Below are positions 55,256 through 63,491 of a stretch of 64,000 bases of DNA, piece after piece. The stretch is from Pseudomonas sp. GM78. GTDB taxonomy: Bacteria; Pseudomonadota; Gammaproteobacteria; Pseudomonadales; Pseudomonadaceae. The first letter of the stretch is position 1; every line of letters begins with the position of its first letter. The notes under the pieces are model-generated. The model was given only the letters and a program-made list of their open reading frames with translations, searched no databases and was not told the origin of the DNA. The DNA lies in NCBI RefSeq assembly GCF_000282475.1, contig NZ_AKJF01000198.1:1-64000 (forward strand), in the 5' to 3' direction. The position numbers were made by a program, and so were the translations under genes.

Positions 55256-57169
55256 TTAAAACGGCTGTTCCCTGAGCTTGAACAGTGGCTCCTGAAAGCG
55301 CAGCAAACGCCCGGCATTACCCAACACCAGCAATGTGCTGAGGTTATGCAGCAACGCGGCGATCATCGCCCCTGCTGCCCCGAGCCAGCCAAACGCCGCG
55401 AAAGCAACGATCGCCAAGGTCCAGCCCAATCCAATGATCACGTTCACTTGCAAGGTCTGACGGCATTGTCGACTCAAGCGCACGCAGGTGCCGAGGCGCC
55501 GCAGGTCGCTACCGATCAGCACGATATCCGCTGACGCCAGCGCGATGTCCGCCCCGCCTGCCCCCATTGCCACACCAACAACACCAGCCTTGAGCGCCAG
55601 GGAATCGTTGATGCCATCGCCCACCACCATAGGACGAAAACCGTTACCGATTTCTTTCAACACGCGATTCAATTTGTCCTCGGGCAAGGCCTGCGCTTCG
55701 ACTTCACTGATGCCGACATCCCGAGCAAGTGTGTGAGCGACGCTGTGCCGGTCGCCGGTGAGCAAAAGCTGTCGGCCCAATCCAAGGTCCTTCAGCTCGC
55801 TCAAGGCAAACCTGGCTTCCGGTTTGACGCTGTCGGCCAACAACAGCCAAGCGAGAAACTCACCGTTAAGCGCCAGCCCGGCAATCGGGCCATCGTGGTC
55901 GGGAACATCTGAGGTCGCTATGCCCAATTGGGCGAACAACTCCGGGCGCCCCAGCGCGGCCTCGCCCTGCTCCGTCATGGCAACCACGCCTAAACCCTGA
56001 CGCTCTCGAATGTCCGACAGCAACAGAAAATGCTCTTGTGACACCAGCCCCGCCAGCGCCCGGCTGACCGGGTGACTGCTGGCGGAACCGAGGCTGGCGG
56101 CGAGCTTCAAGACCGGGTTGCGATCCTCCAGCGAGCTCTCGATGGATTGCAGGCGCAAGGTACCGAAGGTCAGGGTTCCGGTCTTGTCGACCACCAGCGA
56201 TGTGAGGTCTGCCAGCTCCTCGAGAAACGCCGAGCTGCGAATCAGAATGCCGTGCCGCGCGGCTACCGCTACCCCGGCAATGGCCGTTGCGGGTGCCGAC
56301 AACACCAACGCACAAGGACAGGCAGCCACCAGCACCGCGAGCATGGCCTGGGCATCGTTGGTGATGAACCAGGTGACTGCGGCCAGCAGCAATACCAGCA
56401 CCAGGTAGCTCCCGGCATAACGCTCCAGCAACCGGGTGATCGGCGGCTTGGAACGCTCGGCGTTTTGCATCAGCGCGATCACTTTGCCGAGGGTCGATTC
56501 GTCGCCGGTCCGAGTCACTTCAACGCGCAGCAGGCCATCGAGATTGATCGCCCCACCGAACACCGCCATGCCGACGCCCGCTTCCATCGGCACCGATTCA
56601 CCGGTAATGGAGGCGGTGTCCAGACTCGCTTGGCCGGACATCACCCGGCCATCCGCCGGCACCCGGTCACCGGCACGGACTTCCACCAGATCGCCAGCCC
56701 TGAGCGTACCGTTGTCGACCTCGACGATGGCGCCGTCGGCCTGCACCTTGCGCGCGTGACTGCGGGTGAGTTTGCCCAGGGCATGAATGGCTTCCTGCGA
56801 ACCGATCACGCTGCGCTCTTCCAGCACATGGCCGAAGATCATGATGATCGGCAGCAATGCCGCCGTCAGCAAATCGCCCGTCCCCCACGCACCGAGCATG
56901 GCCAGGGCGATCAGTTGATCGGTGATGCCATGCAGGCTTGGATACCGCAGGCTGTACCAGGCCGAACGCATCACTGGTACGGCCACCAGCACGGAAGCAA
57001 CACCCAGCAGCAATTGGCTGACGCCACTTTGCTCCGGGGACAACCAGCGCCATACAAGGCCAAGCGCGAGCAAGCCAAGTGCGAGCATGGCCAGGGTCAG
57101 TTGACGGGCAGCGCTGCGTTGTTCGGCCGAGGACAACATGCTCGGTGCAGCGGCGGTTTGAGCGGTCAT
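55256..57169 (-). CDS. hmtA: P1B-type metal-transporting ATPase (HmtA-like)
   Basis: 637 residues. About eight membrane segments; metal-site CPC at residues 284-286, DITGES-type TGES at 189-192, phosphorylated Asp in DKTGTLT (D328), SHP motif and GDGINDSLAL hinge are present. No N-terminal HMA domain is seen. PAO1 HmtA (PA2435), a copper/zinc importer, is associated with SPFH genes, as here, so import of zinc is the leading inference; sequence alone cannot give direction. It overlaps the hflC-like gene by 4 bases. Confidence 0.88.
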   Translation of the reverse strand: MTAQTAAAPSMLSSAEQRSAARQLTLAMLALGLLALGLVWRWLSPEQSGVSQLLLGVASVLVAVPVMRSAWYSLRYPSLHGITDQLIALAMLGAWGTGDLLTAALLPIIMIFGHVLEERSVIGSQEAIHALGKLTRSHARKVQADGAIVEVDNGTLRAGDLVEVRAGDRVPADGRVMSGQASLDTASITGESVPMEAGVGMAVFGGAINLDGLLRVEVTRTGDESTLGKVIALMQNAERSKPPITRLLERYAGSYLVLVLLLAAVTWFITNDAQAMLAVLVAACPCALVLSAPATAIAGVAVAARHGILIRSSAFLEELADLTSLVVDKTGTLTFGTLRLQSIESSLEDRNPVLKLAASLGSASSHPVSRALAGLVSQEHFLLLSDIRERQGLGVVAMTEQGEAALGRPELFAQLGIATSDVPDHDGPIAGLALNGEFLAWLLLADSVKPEARFALSELKDLGLGRQLLLTGDRHSVAHTLARDVGISEVEAQALPEDKLNRVLKEIGNGFRPMVVGDGINDSLALKAGVVGVAMGAGGADIALASADIVLIGSDLRRLGTCVRLSRQCRQTLQVNVIIGLGWTLAIVAFAAFGWLGAAGAMIAALLHNLSTLLVLGNAGRLLRFQEPLFKLREQPF

Positions 57170-58224
57170 TGTGCAGCTCCCTGAATGATCAGGCGGGAAT
57201 CGTCTTTTGGATCAACCGTGGTGACTGAGCCGGCCTGACCAAGAATTTTCGGCATCCGCTCGCGGTAAATTCGCAGCAACATTTGCGGGTCGGCGGCCTG
57301 TTGTTGGGCGTTGGCCAAGCTCATTACCGTAGCGGTATCAGCCGATGCTTTCGCCAGCCGTTCACTCGCTTGAGCATGGGCGACTTGCAGCGTGCGGTCG
57401 GCTTGCTCATTGGCGGTCTGGCTCAGCTTCTCGGCTTCGGTGCGCGCGTTGGCCACGGCCTTGTCGGCTTGCTGGCTGGCGGTCAGTACGGCGTTGAACG
57501 CATTGATCGCAGGGGCCGGCAGACTCGACTGCACGTCGACCCGTGCCACTTCGATCCCCAGCCCCTGCCCCGTCGCGGCCAATTGCGCCAAGCGTTGGTT
57601 GATGCCTTGCACCAGATCGCCGCGCAGACGCTCGCGCCTTTCTGCAGCCTGATTATCAGCGCCGATCAACTCCGGTCGGGCGACCAGAATAGTGTCCAGA
57701 TCTCGTGCAGCAGTGAGTGCCAAGGCGCTGCGGGTCACCAGGCGATCGAGGGCCGGCAGCACATGCTCGCCTTGAAGCACGAAAGCGTACGGCTCAGTGA
57801 CCTTGTAGAACACCCGCACATCCAGTTGCACCACACCGGCATCCCCCGTCAGCAAATAACCGGAGCCTGCCAGTGCGTCACTGATCGGTGTCGCAAAACT
57901 GGCCGCGCGATCGGCCTGCAATGCGGCGTCGGTGCGCAACAGGTTTTCCACTCGACGTTCGATTACCCGGTCCGCCGCTGGCAGCAAAATCACCTGCTCA
58001 AAAGGTCGCGGCCAGGCCAACATCAAACCGGCATTCTGGATGCGATCCAGCGCGCCGAAGTGCAAAACCACCGCGCGATTTTGCGGATCGATCTGTCGAA
58101 CATTGGAGAACGCCCATGCCAAAGCGGCCAACACCGTCACCGCATACAGGGCGAGAAATGCCAAGCGCCCGGCCTGAATCCACGGGCTGCTCAACTCAAT
58201 TGTTCCACGTGGAACCAAACTCAT
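57166..58224 (-). CDS. SPFH-domain membrane protein (HflC-like)
   Basis: 352 residues. One N-terminal membrane segment (about 18-42), then the SPFH/band-7 domain (about 42-240), a helical tail with Ala/Gln-rich coiled coil (about 240-300) and a C-terminal part. Annotated elsewhere as protease modulator HflC, but no FtsH gene is near and the context is metal transport. It overlaps both neighbours by 4 bases, a tightly coupled operon. Codons 4-8 contain a parS site. Confidence 0.85.
   Translation of the reverse strand: MSLVPRGTIELSSPWIQAGRLAFLALYAVTVLAALAWAFSNVRQIDPQNRAVVLHFGALDRIQNAGLMLAWPRPFEQVILLPAADRVIERRVENLLRTDAALQADRAASFATPISDALAGSGYLLTGDAGVVQLDVRVFYKVTEPYAFVLQGEHVLPALDRLVTRSALALTAARDLDTILVARPELIGADNQAAERRERLRGDLVQGINQRLAQLAATGQGLGIEVARVDVQSSLPAPAINAFNAVLTASQQADKAVANARTEAEKLSQTANEQADRTLQVAHAQASERLAKASADTATVMSLANAQQQAADPQMLLRIYRERMPKILGQAGSVTTVDPKDDSRLIIQGAAQ
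58201..58216. promoter_or_regulatory. parS site within the hflC-like gene
   Basis: TGTTCCACGTGGAACC is an exact match to the Pseudomonas parS consensus. It overlaps codons 4-8 (encoding VPRGT) of the hflC-like gene. Confidence 0.92.
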
Positions 58225-59261
58225 GGCTGCGACCCGGGTTTGTTATCGAGCGTCGGCGGACCGTCAACCAACACCCGGAAAGGCGCGGCATCGGTACGCA
58301 GTATCAGTTTGGTGCCCGGGGTGATCACCGTGCCCAAGGTGTCGAGCGAGCGCAGCAGGTTGTAAAGCTGCGGTGAGCCGGCGTAGGCACGCGCATAAAT
58401 CTGCGCCGCTTCGACCCGGGATTGCGCCTCAATGTCAGCCGCTTTCACCGTGGCATCGGCCTGGACGATTCGTGCATCACGTTCCGCCGCGGAGCGAATT
58501 TGCGCCGCTTCGCGCTTGCCGATGGCGGTGCGTTCGGTCGCGATGGTTTCACGCTCGGCGCGCATGCGATCGACCGTCGCAGTGAGCGTGACCGACGGCA
58601 AGGTCAGGCGCTCGATGCCAACTTGCAGCACTCGCACACCATAGGTGGTCAGCAACTGCTGATCGATTTGGTTGCGCAGCTGAGCTTCGAAATCAGCGAT
58701 GTGCACCTGATTGGCGTCGGTGTTCACCAGGTTCGCCAGATCGAAACTACTGGCCGTGGTTTCCAGGGCGGAGCCGACGAAGGTGCGGATCTGCCGAGCC
58801 GCCTCGTCCGGTTGGTTTTGTACCGCGCGCATGAAACGCTGCACGTTGTCCGCATCACCCTGCACCTGCCAGGCCACGTAGGCCTGAACGATGATGCGCA
58901 AGCCGTCCCGCGTCCCCACATCCTGCAAACCGCTGGACGTGGTGCGCAGTCGCAGATCTACCGGGATCGCCGCTTCGAAGGGTGCCGGCCAGCGCCAACC
59001 AAGGCCTGGCTCCAGCAACACTCGCGATGGGTTACCAAACCGCGTGATGACCGTGGCTTCGCCCGAACGCACTTGCACCAGGCTCGCAGCCGCCACGGCA
59101 AACGCCACCAACAACGCCGCCCAGCCCATGCGTCGCCAAGGGAATGGGCCGGCTTCTTGCGGATCGCCGTGGTGGTGATGGTGATGGCCGTGGTGATGTC
59201 CGCCATGGCCGTGATCGTGGCCACGGTGGTCGGCGTGATCGTGGGTGTGTGATTGGCTCAA
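58221..59261 (-). CDS. SPFH-domain membrane protein with histidine-rich N-terminus (HflK-like)
   Basis: 346 residues. Residues 1-33 carry 16 histidines, a likely metal-binding tail. One membrane segment (about 47-68) is followed by an SPFH domain (about 68-260) and an Ala/Glu-rich coiled coil (about 235-300). The His-rich part is on the cytoplasmic side if topology follows HflK. It overlaps neighbouring genes by 4 bases on both ends. With the other SPFH proteins it may form a membrane cage around the ATPase; this is inference. Confidence 0.85.
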   Translation of the reverse strand: MSQSHTHDHADHRGHDHGHGGHHHGHHHHHHGDPQEAGPFPWRRMGWAALLVAFAVAAASLVQVRSGEATVITRFGNPSRVLLEPGLGWRWPAPFEAAIPVDLRLRTTSSGLQDVGTRDGLRIIVQAYVAWQVQGDADNVQRFMRAVQNQPDEAARQIRTFVGSALETTASSFDLANLVNTDANQVHIADFEAQLRNQIDQQLLTTYGVRVLQVGIERLTLPSVTLTATVDRMRAERETIATERTAIGKREAAQIRSAAERDARIVQADATVKAADIEAQSRVEAAQIYARAYAGSPQLYNLLRSLDTLGTVITPGTKLILRTDAAPFRVLVDGPPTLDNKPGSQP

Positions 59262-61222
59262 TTGGCGGCTCCTGGCTGAGCGGTTTTACGCGGCGGCGCA
59301 GGGTCAGCCGGCAACGTGAATGTACGCAGGTCAATGGTCGGCGCATTACTGCTGCCGCCCAGACGATGATCGAGAACCAGCAACCTGGCATTGGCCAGGC
59401 CCTGGGAAAGTTGACCGAGGTATTGCTCCAGCACGAAGGCCTGGCCGGCACTGGCGTAAGCCTTTTTCTCGGCGCTGAATTTCAGCTCGCCGGCCTTGGC
59501 CGTCGCGTTGATTTCATGGGCAGTCGCCGTTGCCTGATCCCGGGCAATGCTCGCCTGCAACTGCGCCTGGTTGGTGGCTTCGGCGGCGGCTCCACGTTCA
59601 CGGGCGATCAACGCCTGTGCACCGATCTGTGCGGCTTGCACCCCGTGATAAGCATTGGCCGCCCCCGCCGGGGGATGAATCGCTTCGACCACCGTGGCGA
59701 GAATTTCCACGCCGCTGTCGAGTTTCTGCAGGTCGGCCTGCACGGCCCGGCCGATTTCCTCGGCGAGCCCTACCCGGTCCTCACCGAGCAAACCGTCAAG
59801 GGTTCGTGAGGCGAAGTCGTGGACCAGAATGCGACTGGCGGTGCTGCGGATCAACGTCGGCACATCCGCGCTGTTGTAGGTCGCCGCCAATGCCGCCTGA
59901 TCGCTCAAGCCGATGCGATAAACAAAACGCACGTCCATGTTGACGATCTGAAAGCTCTGCTTGTCGGCACGGCTGCTGGCAATCACCTGGGATTTGTCAT
60001 TCACATGGCTGGCGTCCCACAACCGGTTGGCGGTCGTCGGCGCCGGGCCTTCGGCCGGATCTGCCTGCACGGGTGCCGACGTTTCGCCGACGCTGGTGGC
60101 CAATTCGTGAACCACTCCATTTTCGACACTCAGCACCCGGCCCAACGGCCACGGTAAACCTGCATGCAGACCCGGACCGAACACCATCACCGGTTTGCCG
60201 AAACGCTCGTAGATCCCCCGCCCTTGCAGCGGAATTTCGTGAACACCGGTGAGTGACCAACCGACGATGGCCACAACGACCAGCACCGGAAAAAATGCCC
60301 GGCGCATGTAAGTGAAGGCCCAAATCTGCCGCAGGTCGATGCCGAAGCGGTTGTGCAATTCGTGCTGCAACGCCTGCAATGGTTGCGGCGGCCAGCGCAG
60401 CATATCGGCGACAAAACTGCGCGCCAGCAGTGCAGGTTCAAGTTGTTCGCGACGTGGGCTGAACAATGACAGTACGGCACGAAGTAGTAATTCGAAGGCG
60501 ACGAACCCCGGCAGCAGGCCGATCAGTACCGCCAGACGCACCGGCCAAACCGACGTTTCATTGCCGAACAACAGGCAAAACGCTCCAAGTATCAGGCTGA
60601 TGATTGCCACGCGGGTCAATTGGGCCAAGGCTCCCGCCTCGGGCCATTGAGCGCTGTTTTCCTGGGCAAGCTGACGCTCCAGAACCAGCAAGCCAAAGGC
60701 CAGCAATAACCCCAGGGCCGCGCCGATGGTGGCCGACATTCCCAGCGCTGCAGGCGGCAAAGCAAGGTTCCAGGCCTGCTCGACGCACAACAACGCCAGC
60801 AGCGCCCAACCACCCAGCCACAGCGTTGGCGCACCGATTTGCCTGAGTAGCTTCAGCCAGCGCTGACTGATTCGCTCCAGCAGCCGCTCGTACCAACCCA
60901 CCGGGACTTCAGCTTCTTCAGAGTCGACCACCGGCGCCAAGGGGTTCATCGCCCTTGAACGCCATTGCGTCACCCACCCGGCGGATTGCAAGCCAGCGAC
61001 CAACACCAGCAACGCGGCGCACTGATTGAACAGCAGGGCAGGCCAAAGGGATTGCGGCGCAAACAACTCGACAAAAAAGCCCAGCACCAGGCCCATTGCC
61101 GCGAACGCGCCGAGGCCGATGGCGAACTGGCGCAATCGTCGCCCTTGAAAAACTGCCTGCTGAAAGCGCGGCAGCCTGGCTACCTGCGCTCCATCATCAC
61201 CCTCTTCGAGATCGACTTGCAT
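59258..61222 (-). CDS. Large SPFH-domain membrane protein, first gene of the metal operon
   Basis: 654 residues from ATG 61222, which has TGGAG 5-6 bases upstream; a GTG at 61249 is in frame. An N-terminal polytopic part with about six membrane segments (roughly 30-240) precedes another membrane segment (about 310) and the SPFH domain (about 330-540), then a coiled-coil tail. The architecture, an SPFH domain fused to a multi-pass membrane part, is unlike HflK or HflC. It is the first gene of the operon; a Zur-like site lies 35 bases upstream. Confidence 0.82.
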   Translation of the reverse strand: MQVDLEEGDDGAQVARLPRFQQAVFQGRRLRQFAIGLGAFAAMGLVLGFFVELFAPQSLWPALLFNQCAALLVLVAGLQSAGWVTQWRSRAMNPLAPVVDSEEAEVPVGWYERLLERISQRWLKLLRQIGAPTLWLGGWALLALLCVEQAWNLALPPAALGMSATIGAALGLLLAFGLLVLERQLAQENSAQWPEAGALAQLTRVAIISLILGAFCLLFGNETSVWPVRLAVLIGLLPGFVAFELLLRAVLSLFSPRREQLEPALLARSFVADMLRWPPQPLQALQHELHNRFGIDLRQIWAFTYMRRAFFPVLVVVAIVGWSLTGVHEIPLQGRGIYERFGKPVMVFGPGLHAGLPWPLGRVLSVENGVVHELATSVGETSAPVQADPAEGPAPTTANRLWDASHVNDKSQVIASSRADKQSFQIVNMDVRFVYRIGLSDQAALAATYNSADVPTLIRSTASRILVHDFASRTLDGLLGEDRVGLAEEIGRAVQADLQKLDSGVEILATVVEAIHPPAGAANAYHGVQAAQIGAQALIARERGAAAEATNQAQLQASIARDQATATAHEINATAKAGELKFSAEKKAYASAGQAFVLEQYLGQLSQGLANARLLVLDHRLGGSSNAPTIDLRTFTLPADPAPPRKTAQPGAAN

Positions 61223-61257
61223 ACCACTCCAGTGTTTATCATGGCCCACACGGCATT

Positions 61258-61274
61258 TCGTTACGATATAACGA
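61258..61274 (-). promoter_or_regulatory. Zur-like operator upstream of the SPFH/ATPase operon
   Basis: On the minus strand TCGTTATATCGTAACGA: inverted TCGTTA/TAACGA arms with 5-base centre, the same geometry as the folE2 box. The core GTTATATCGTAAC matches GTTATANTATAAC at 10 of 12 defined positions. Confidence 0.65.
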
Positions 61275-61440
61275 TATCGGTGAAATTTTCGTACTCAATC
61301 GCCCTATCTAAAGATTCCCAACCTGTCGCTAGGCTGAAGCCTTGACCGAAATGCATCGAAACGCACATATTACGTTCGTAATTTTATTCGAAGGCTACTT
61401 TTATCCCTCCCGATCCCGCTTTCAATCCAGGAGTACATCC

Positions 61441-62841
61441 ATGAGCACCTATGACGTCGTGATACTCGGTGGTGGCCCCGGTGGCTACAACGCAGCCATC
61501 CGTGCGGGCCAACTGGGATTGAAGGCGGCGTGCGTAGAAGGTCGCGCCACGCTTGGCGGTACCTGCCTGAACGTCGGTTGCATGCCGTCCAAGGCATTGC
61601 TGCACGCCTCCGAACTTTACGATGCAGCCATGGGAACGGAATTCGCCAACCTGGGAATCGAGGTCAAGCCCACGCTCAATCTGGCCCAGATGATGAAACA
61701 GAAAGATGAAAGCGTGACCGGGCTGACCAAAGGCATCGAGTTTCTCTTTCGTAAAAACAAGGTCGACTGGATCAAGGGTTGGGGCCACATCGACGGGCCC
61801 GGCAAAGTCACCGTGACGGATAACACCGGTGGCAAGACCGAACTGACCGGCAAAGACATCATCATCGCCACCGGTTCCGAACCCACTCCCCTGCCCGGCG
61901 TGGACATCGATAACCAACGCATCCTCGATTCCACCGGCGCACTGTCGTTGACTGAAGTGCCGAAACACCTGGTGGTGATTGGTGCCGGGGTGATCGGGCT
62001 GGAGCTGGGTTCCGTCTGGCGGCGCTTGGGGGCGCAAGTGACCGTAGTCGAATTCCTTGATCGGATTTGCCCGGGCGTGGACGGCGAAGCGGGCAAAACC
62101 CTGCAACGCTCATTGAGCAAACAAGGCATCAGTTTCAAACTGAGTTCAAAAGTAACCAGCGCCACGACGTCCGCAACCGGTGTGCAGCTCAGCGTCGAGC
62201 CCGCCGCAGGCGGTACCGCCGAATCGCTGGAGGCCGATTACGTGCTGGTGGCCATCGGGCGCCGGCCTTACACCCAAGGTCTGGGGTTGGAGAACGTCGG
62301 CCTCGCCACCGATAAACGCGGCATGCTCGCCAACAAGGGGCACCGCACCGAAGCCGCAGGGGTGTGGGTGATTGGCGACGTCACCTCCGGCCCGATGCTC
62401 GCCCACAAGGCTGAAGACGAAGCCATGGCCTGCGTCGAACAGATCGTCGGCAAGGCCGGCGAGGTCAATTACGAGCTGATCCCCAACGTGATCTACACCA
62501 AGCCCGAACTGGCCAGCGTCGGCAAGACCGAAGAACAACTGAAGGCCGAAGGTCGCGCATTCAAAGTCGGCAAGTTTCCGTTTACCGCCAACAGCCGGGC
62601 GAAGATCAATCACGAAACCGAAGGCTTCGCCAAGGTCCTGGCCGATGAGCGCACCGACGAAATCCTCGGTGTGCATCTCGTGGGGCCAAGCGTCAGTGAA
62701 ATGATTGGCGAGTATTGCGTGGCCATGGAGTTCAGCGCGTCCGCCGAAGACATTGCCCTGACCTGTCATCCACACCCGACCCGTTCCGAAGCCTTGCGCC
62801 AGGCGGCGATGAATGTGGAGGGGATGGCGACGCAGATGTAG
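61441..62841 (+). CDS. lpd3: Dihydrolipoyl dehydrogenase (Lpd3-like)
   Basis: 466 residues from ATG 61441 with AGGAG 7 bases upstream; the longer frame has no homologous extension. FAD motif VVILGGGPGGYNAAIRAGQLG, redox-active GGTCLNVGCMPSK, NAD motif VVIGAGVIGLELGSVW and C-terminal catalytic HPHPTRSEA are all present. It reoxidises lipoyl groups of 2-oxo-acid dehydrogenases or the glycine system. No complex partner is adjacent, as for P. aeruginosa lpd3. It is divergent from the SPFH operon. Confidence 0.92.
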   Translation: MSTYDVVILGGGPGGYNAAIRAGQLGLKAACVEGRATLGGTCLNVGCMPSKALLHASELYDAAMGTEFANLGIEVKPTLNLAQMMKQKDESVTGLTKGIEFLFRKNKVDWIKGWGHIDGPGKVTVTDNTGGKTELTGKDIIIATGSEPTPLPGVDIDNQRILDSTGALSLTEVPKHLVVIGAGVIGLELGSVWRRLGAQVTVVEFLDRICPGVDGEAGKTLQRSLSKQGISFKLSSKVTSATTSATGVQLSVEPAAGGTAESLEADYVLVAIGRRPYTQGLGLENVGLATDKRGMLANKGHRTEAAGVWVIGDVTSGPMLAHKAEDEAMACVEQIVGKAGEVNYELIPNVIYTKPELASVGKTEEQLKAEGRAFKVGKFPFTANSRAKINHETEGFAKVLADERTDEILGVHLVGPSVSEMIGEYCVAMEFSASAEDIALTCHPHPTRSEALRQAAMNVEGMATQM

Positions 62842-62859
62842 GAGTGAGCTTGCTCGCGG
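62837..62859. repeat. Single REP unit overlapping the lpd stop
   Basis: TGTAGGAGTGAGCTTGCTCGCGG. The TAG within it is the lpd stop codon. Confidence 0.75.
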
Positions 62860-62871
62860 GGCATAGCCGGC

Positions 62872-63345
62872 CTACAGCGGCAAATGCCCCAGCGGCAACG
62901 CTCCCGGCGTCTTCACCGTATGAATCGCAAAGTTGCTTCGGATGTCGCTCACACCTGGCAGCTTCAACAAACACCCAGTGAGAAACCGGTCGTAGGCACG
63001 TAAATCCGGTACCACCACTTGCAACAGAAAATCCGATTCCCCTGACACCAGGAACGCCGAAATCACCTCCGGCAATGCGGTCACGGCCAGGCGAAAAGAT
63101 TCAGCCTGCTCATCGTTGTGGCGCTCGACTTTCACCCCGACGAACACGGTCAACCCGAGCCCGACTTCGTCGCGATCCAGATTGGCCTGATAACCACGAA
63201 TCACCCCGGCCTCTTCAAGCATCCGCACCCGGCGCAAGCATGGCGAAGCCGACAGACCGATTTCTTCAGCCAACTGCACATTGCTCAGGCGACCATCCCG
63301 TTGCAGCGCGGCGAGAATCTTGCGGTCGTAGGCATCCAGTTTCAT
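62872..63345 (-). CDS. Lrp/AsnC-family regulator
   Basis: 157 residues. N-terminal helix-turn-helix (DAYDRKILAALQRDGRLSNVQLAEEIGLSASPCLRRVR) and C-terminal RAM ligand domain (about 65-145). Divergent from a LysE-type exporter gene, the usual arrangement for an amino-acid exporter and its regulator (as LysG/ArgP with LysE types or Lrp with RhtB types); the amino acid is not known. Confidence 0.93.
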   Translation of the reverse strand: MKLDAYDRKILAALQRDGRLSNVQLAEEIGLSASPCLRRVRMLEEAGVIRGYQANLDRDEVGLGLTVFVGVKVERHNDEQAESFRLAVTALPEVISAFLVSGESDFLLQVVVPDLRAYDRFLTGCLLKLPGVSDIRSNFAIHTVKTPGALPLGHLPL

Positions 63346-63491
63346 CGTTTGGCAGATCCTGCTGGCTGAGCTGTGATTTGTTGGCAGGTTATGCCAAAAC
63401 AGCCAGCTTTAGAAGCGAACTACGCAAGCACATGCCCTGCTCCCTGGCTCTAGACTGGCCCTACTGAATCGACAACGAACAGGGGTGCAAC

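Noticed and set aside
57166-59261. The HflC-like and HflK-like proteins as the true FtsH regulators HflK/HflC
   Set aside because: The usual hfq-hflX-hflK-hflC context is absent, gene order and overlap tie them to a metal ATPase, and a third SPFH gene and a His-rich tail are present.
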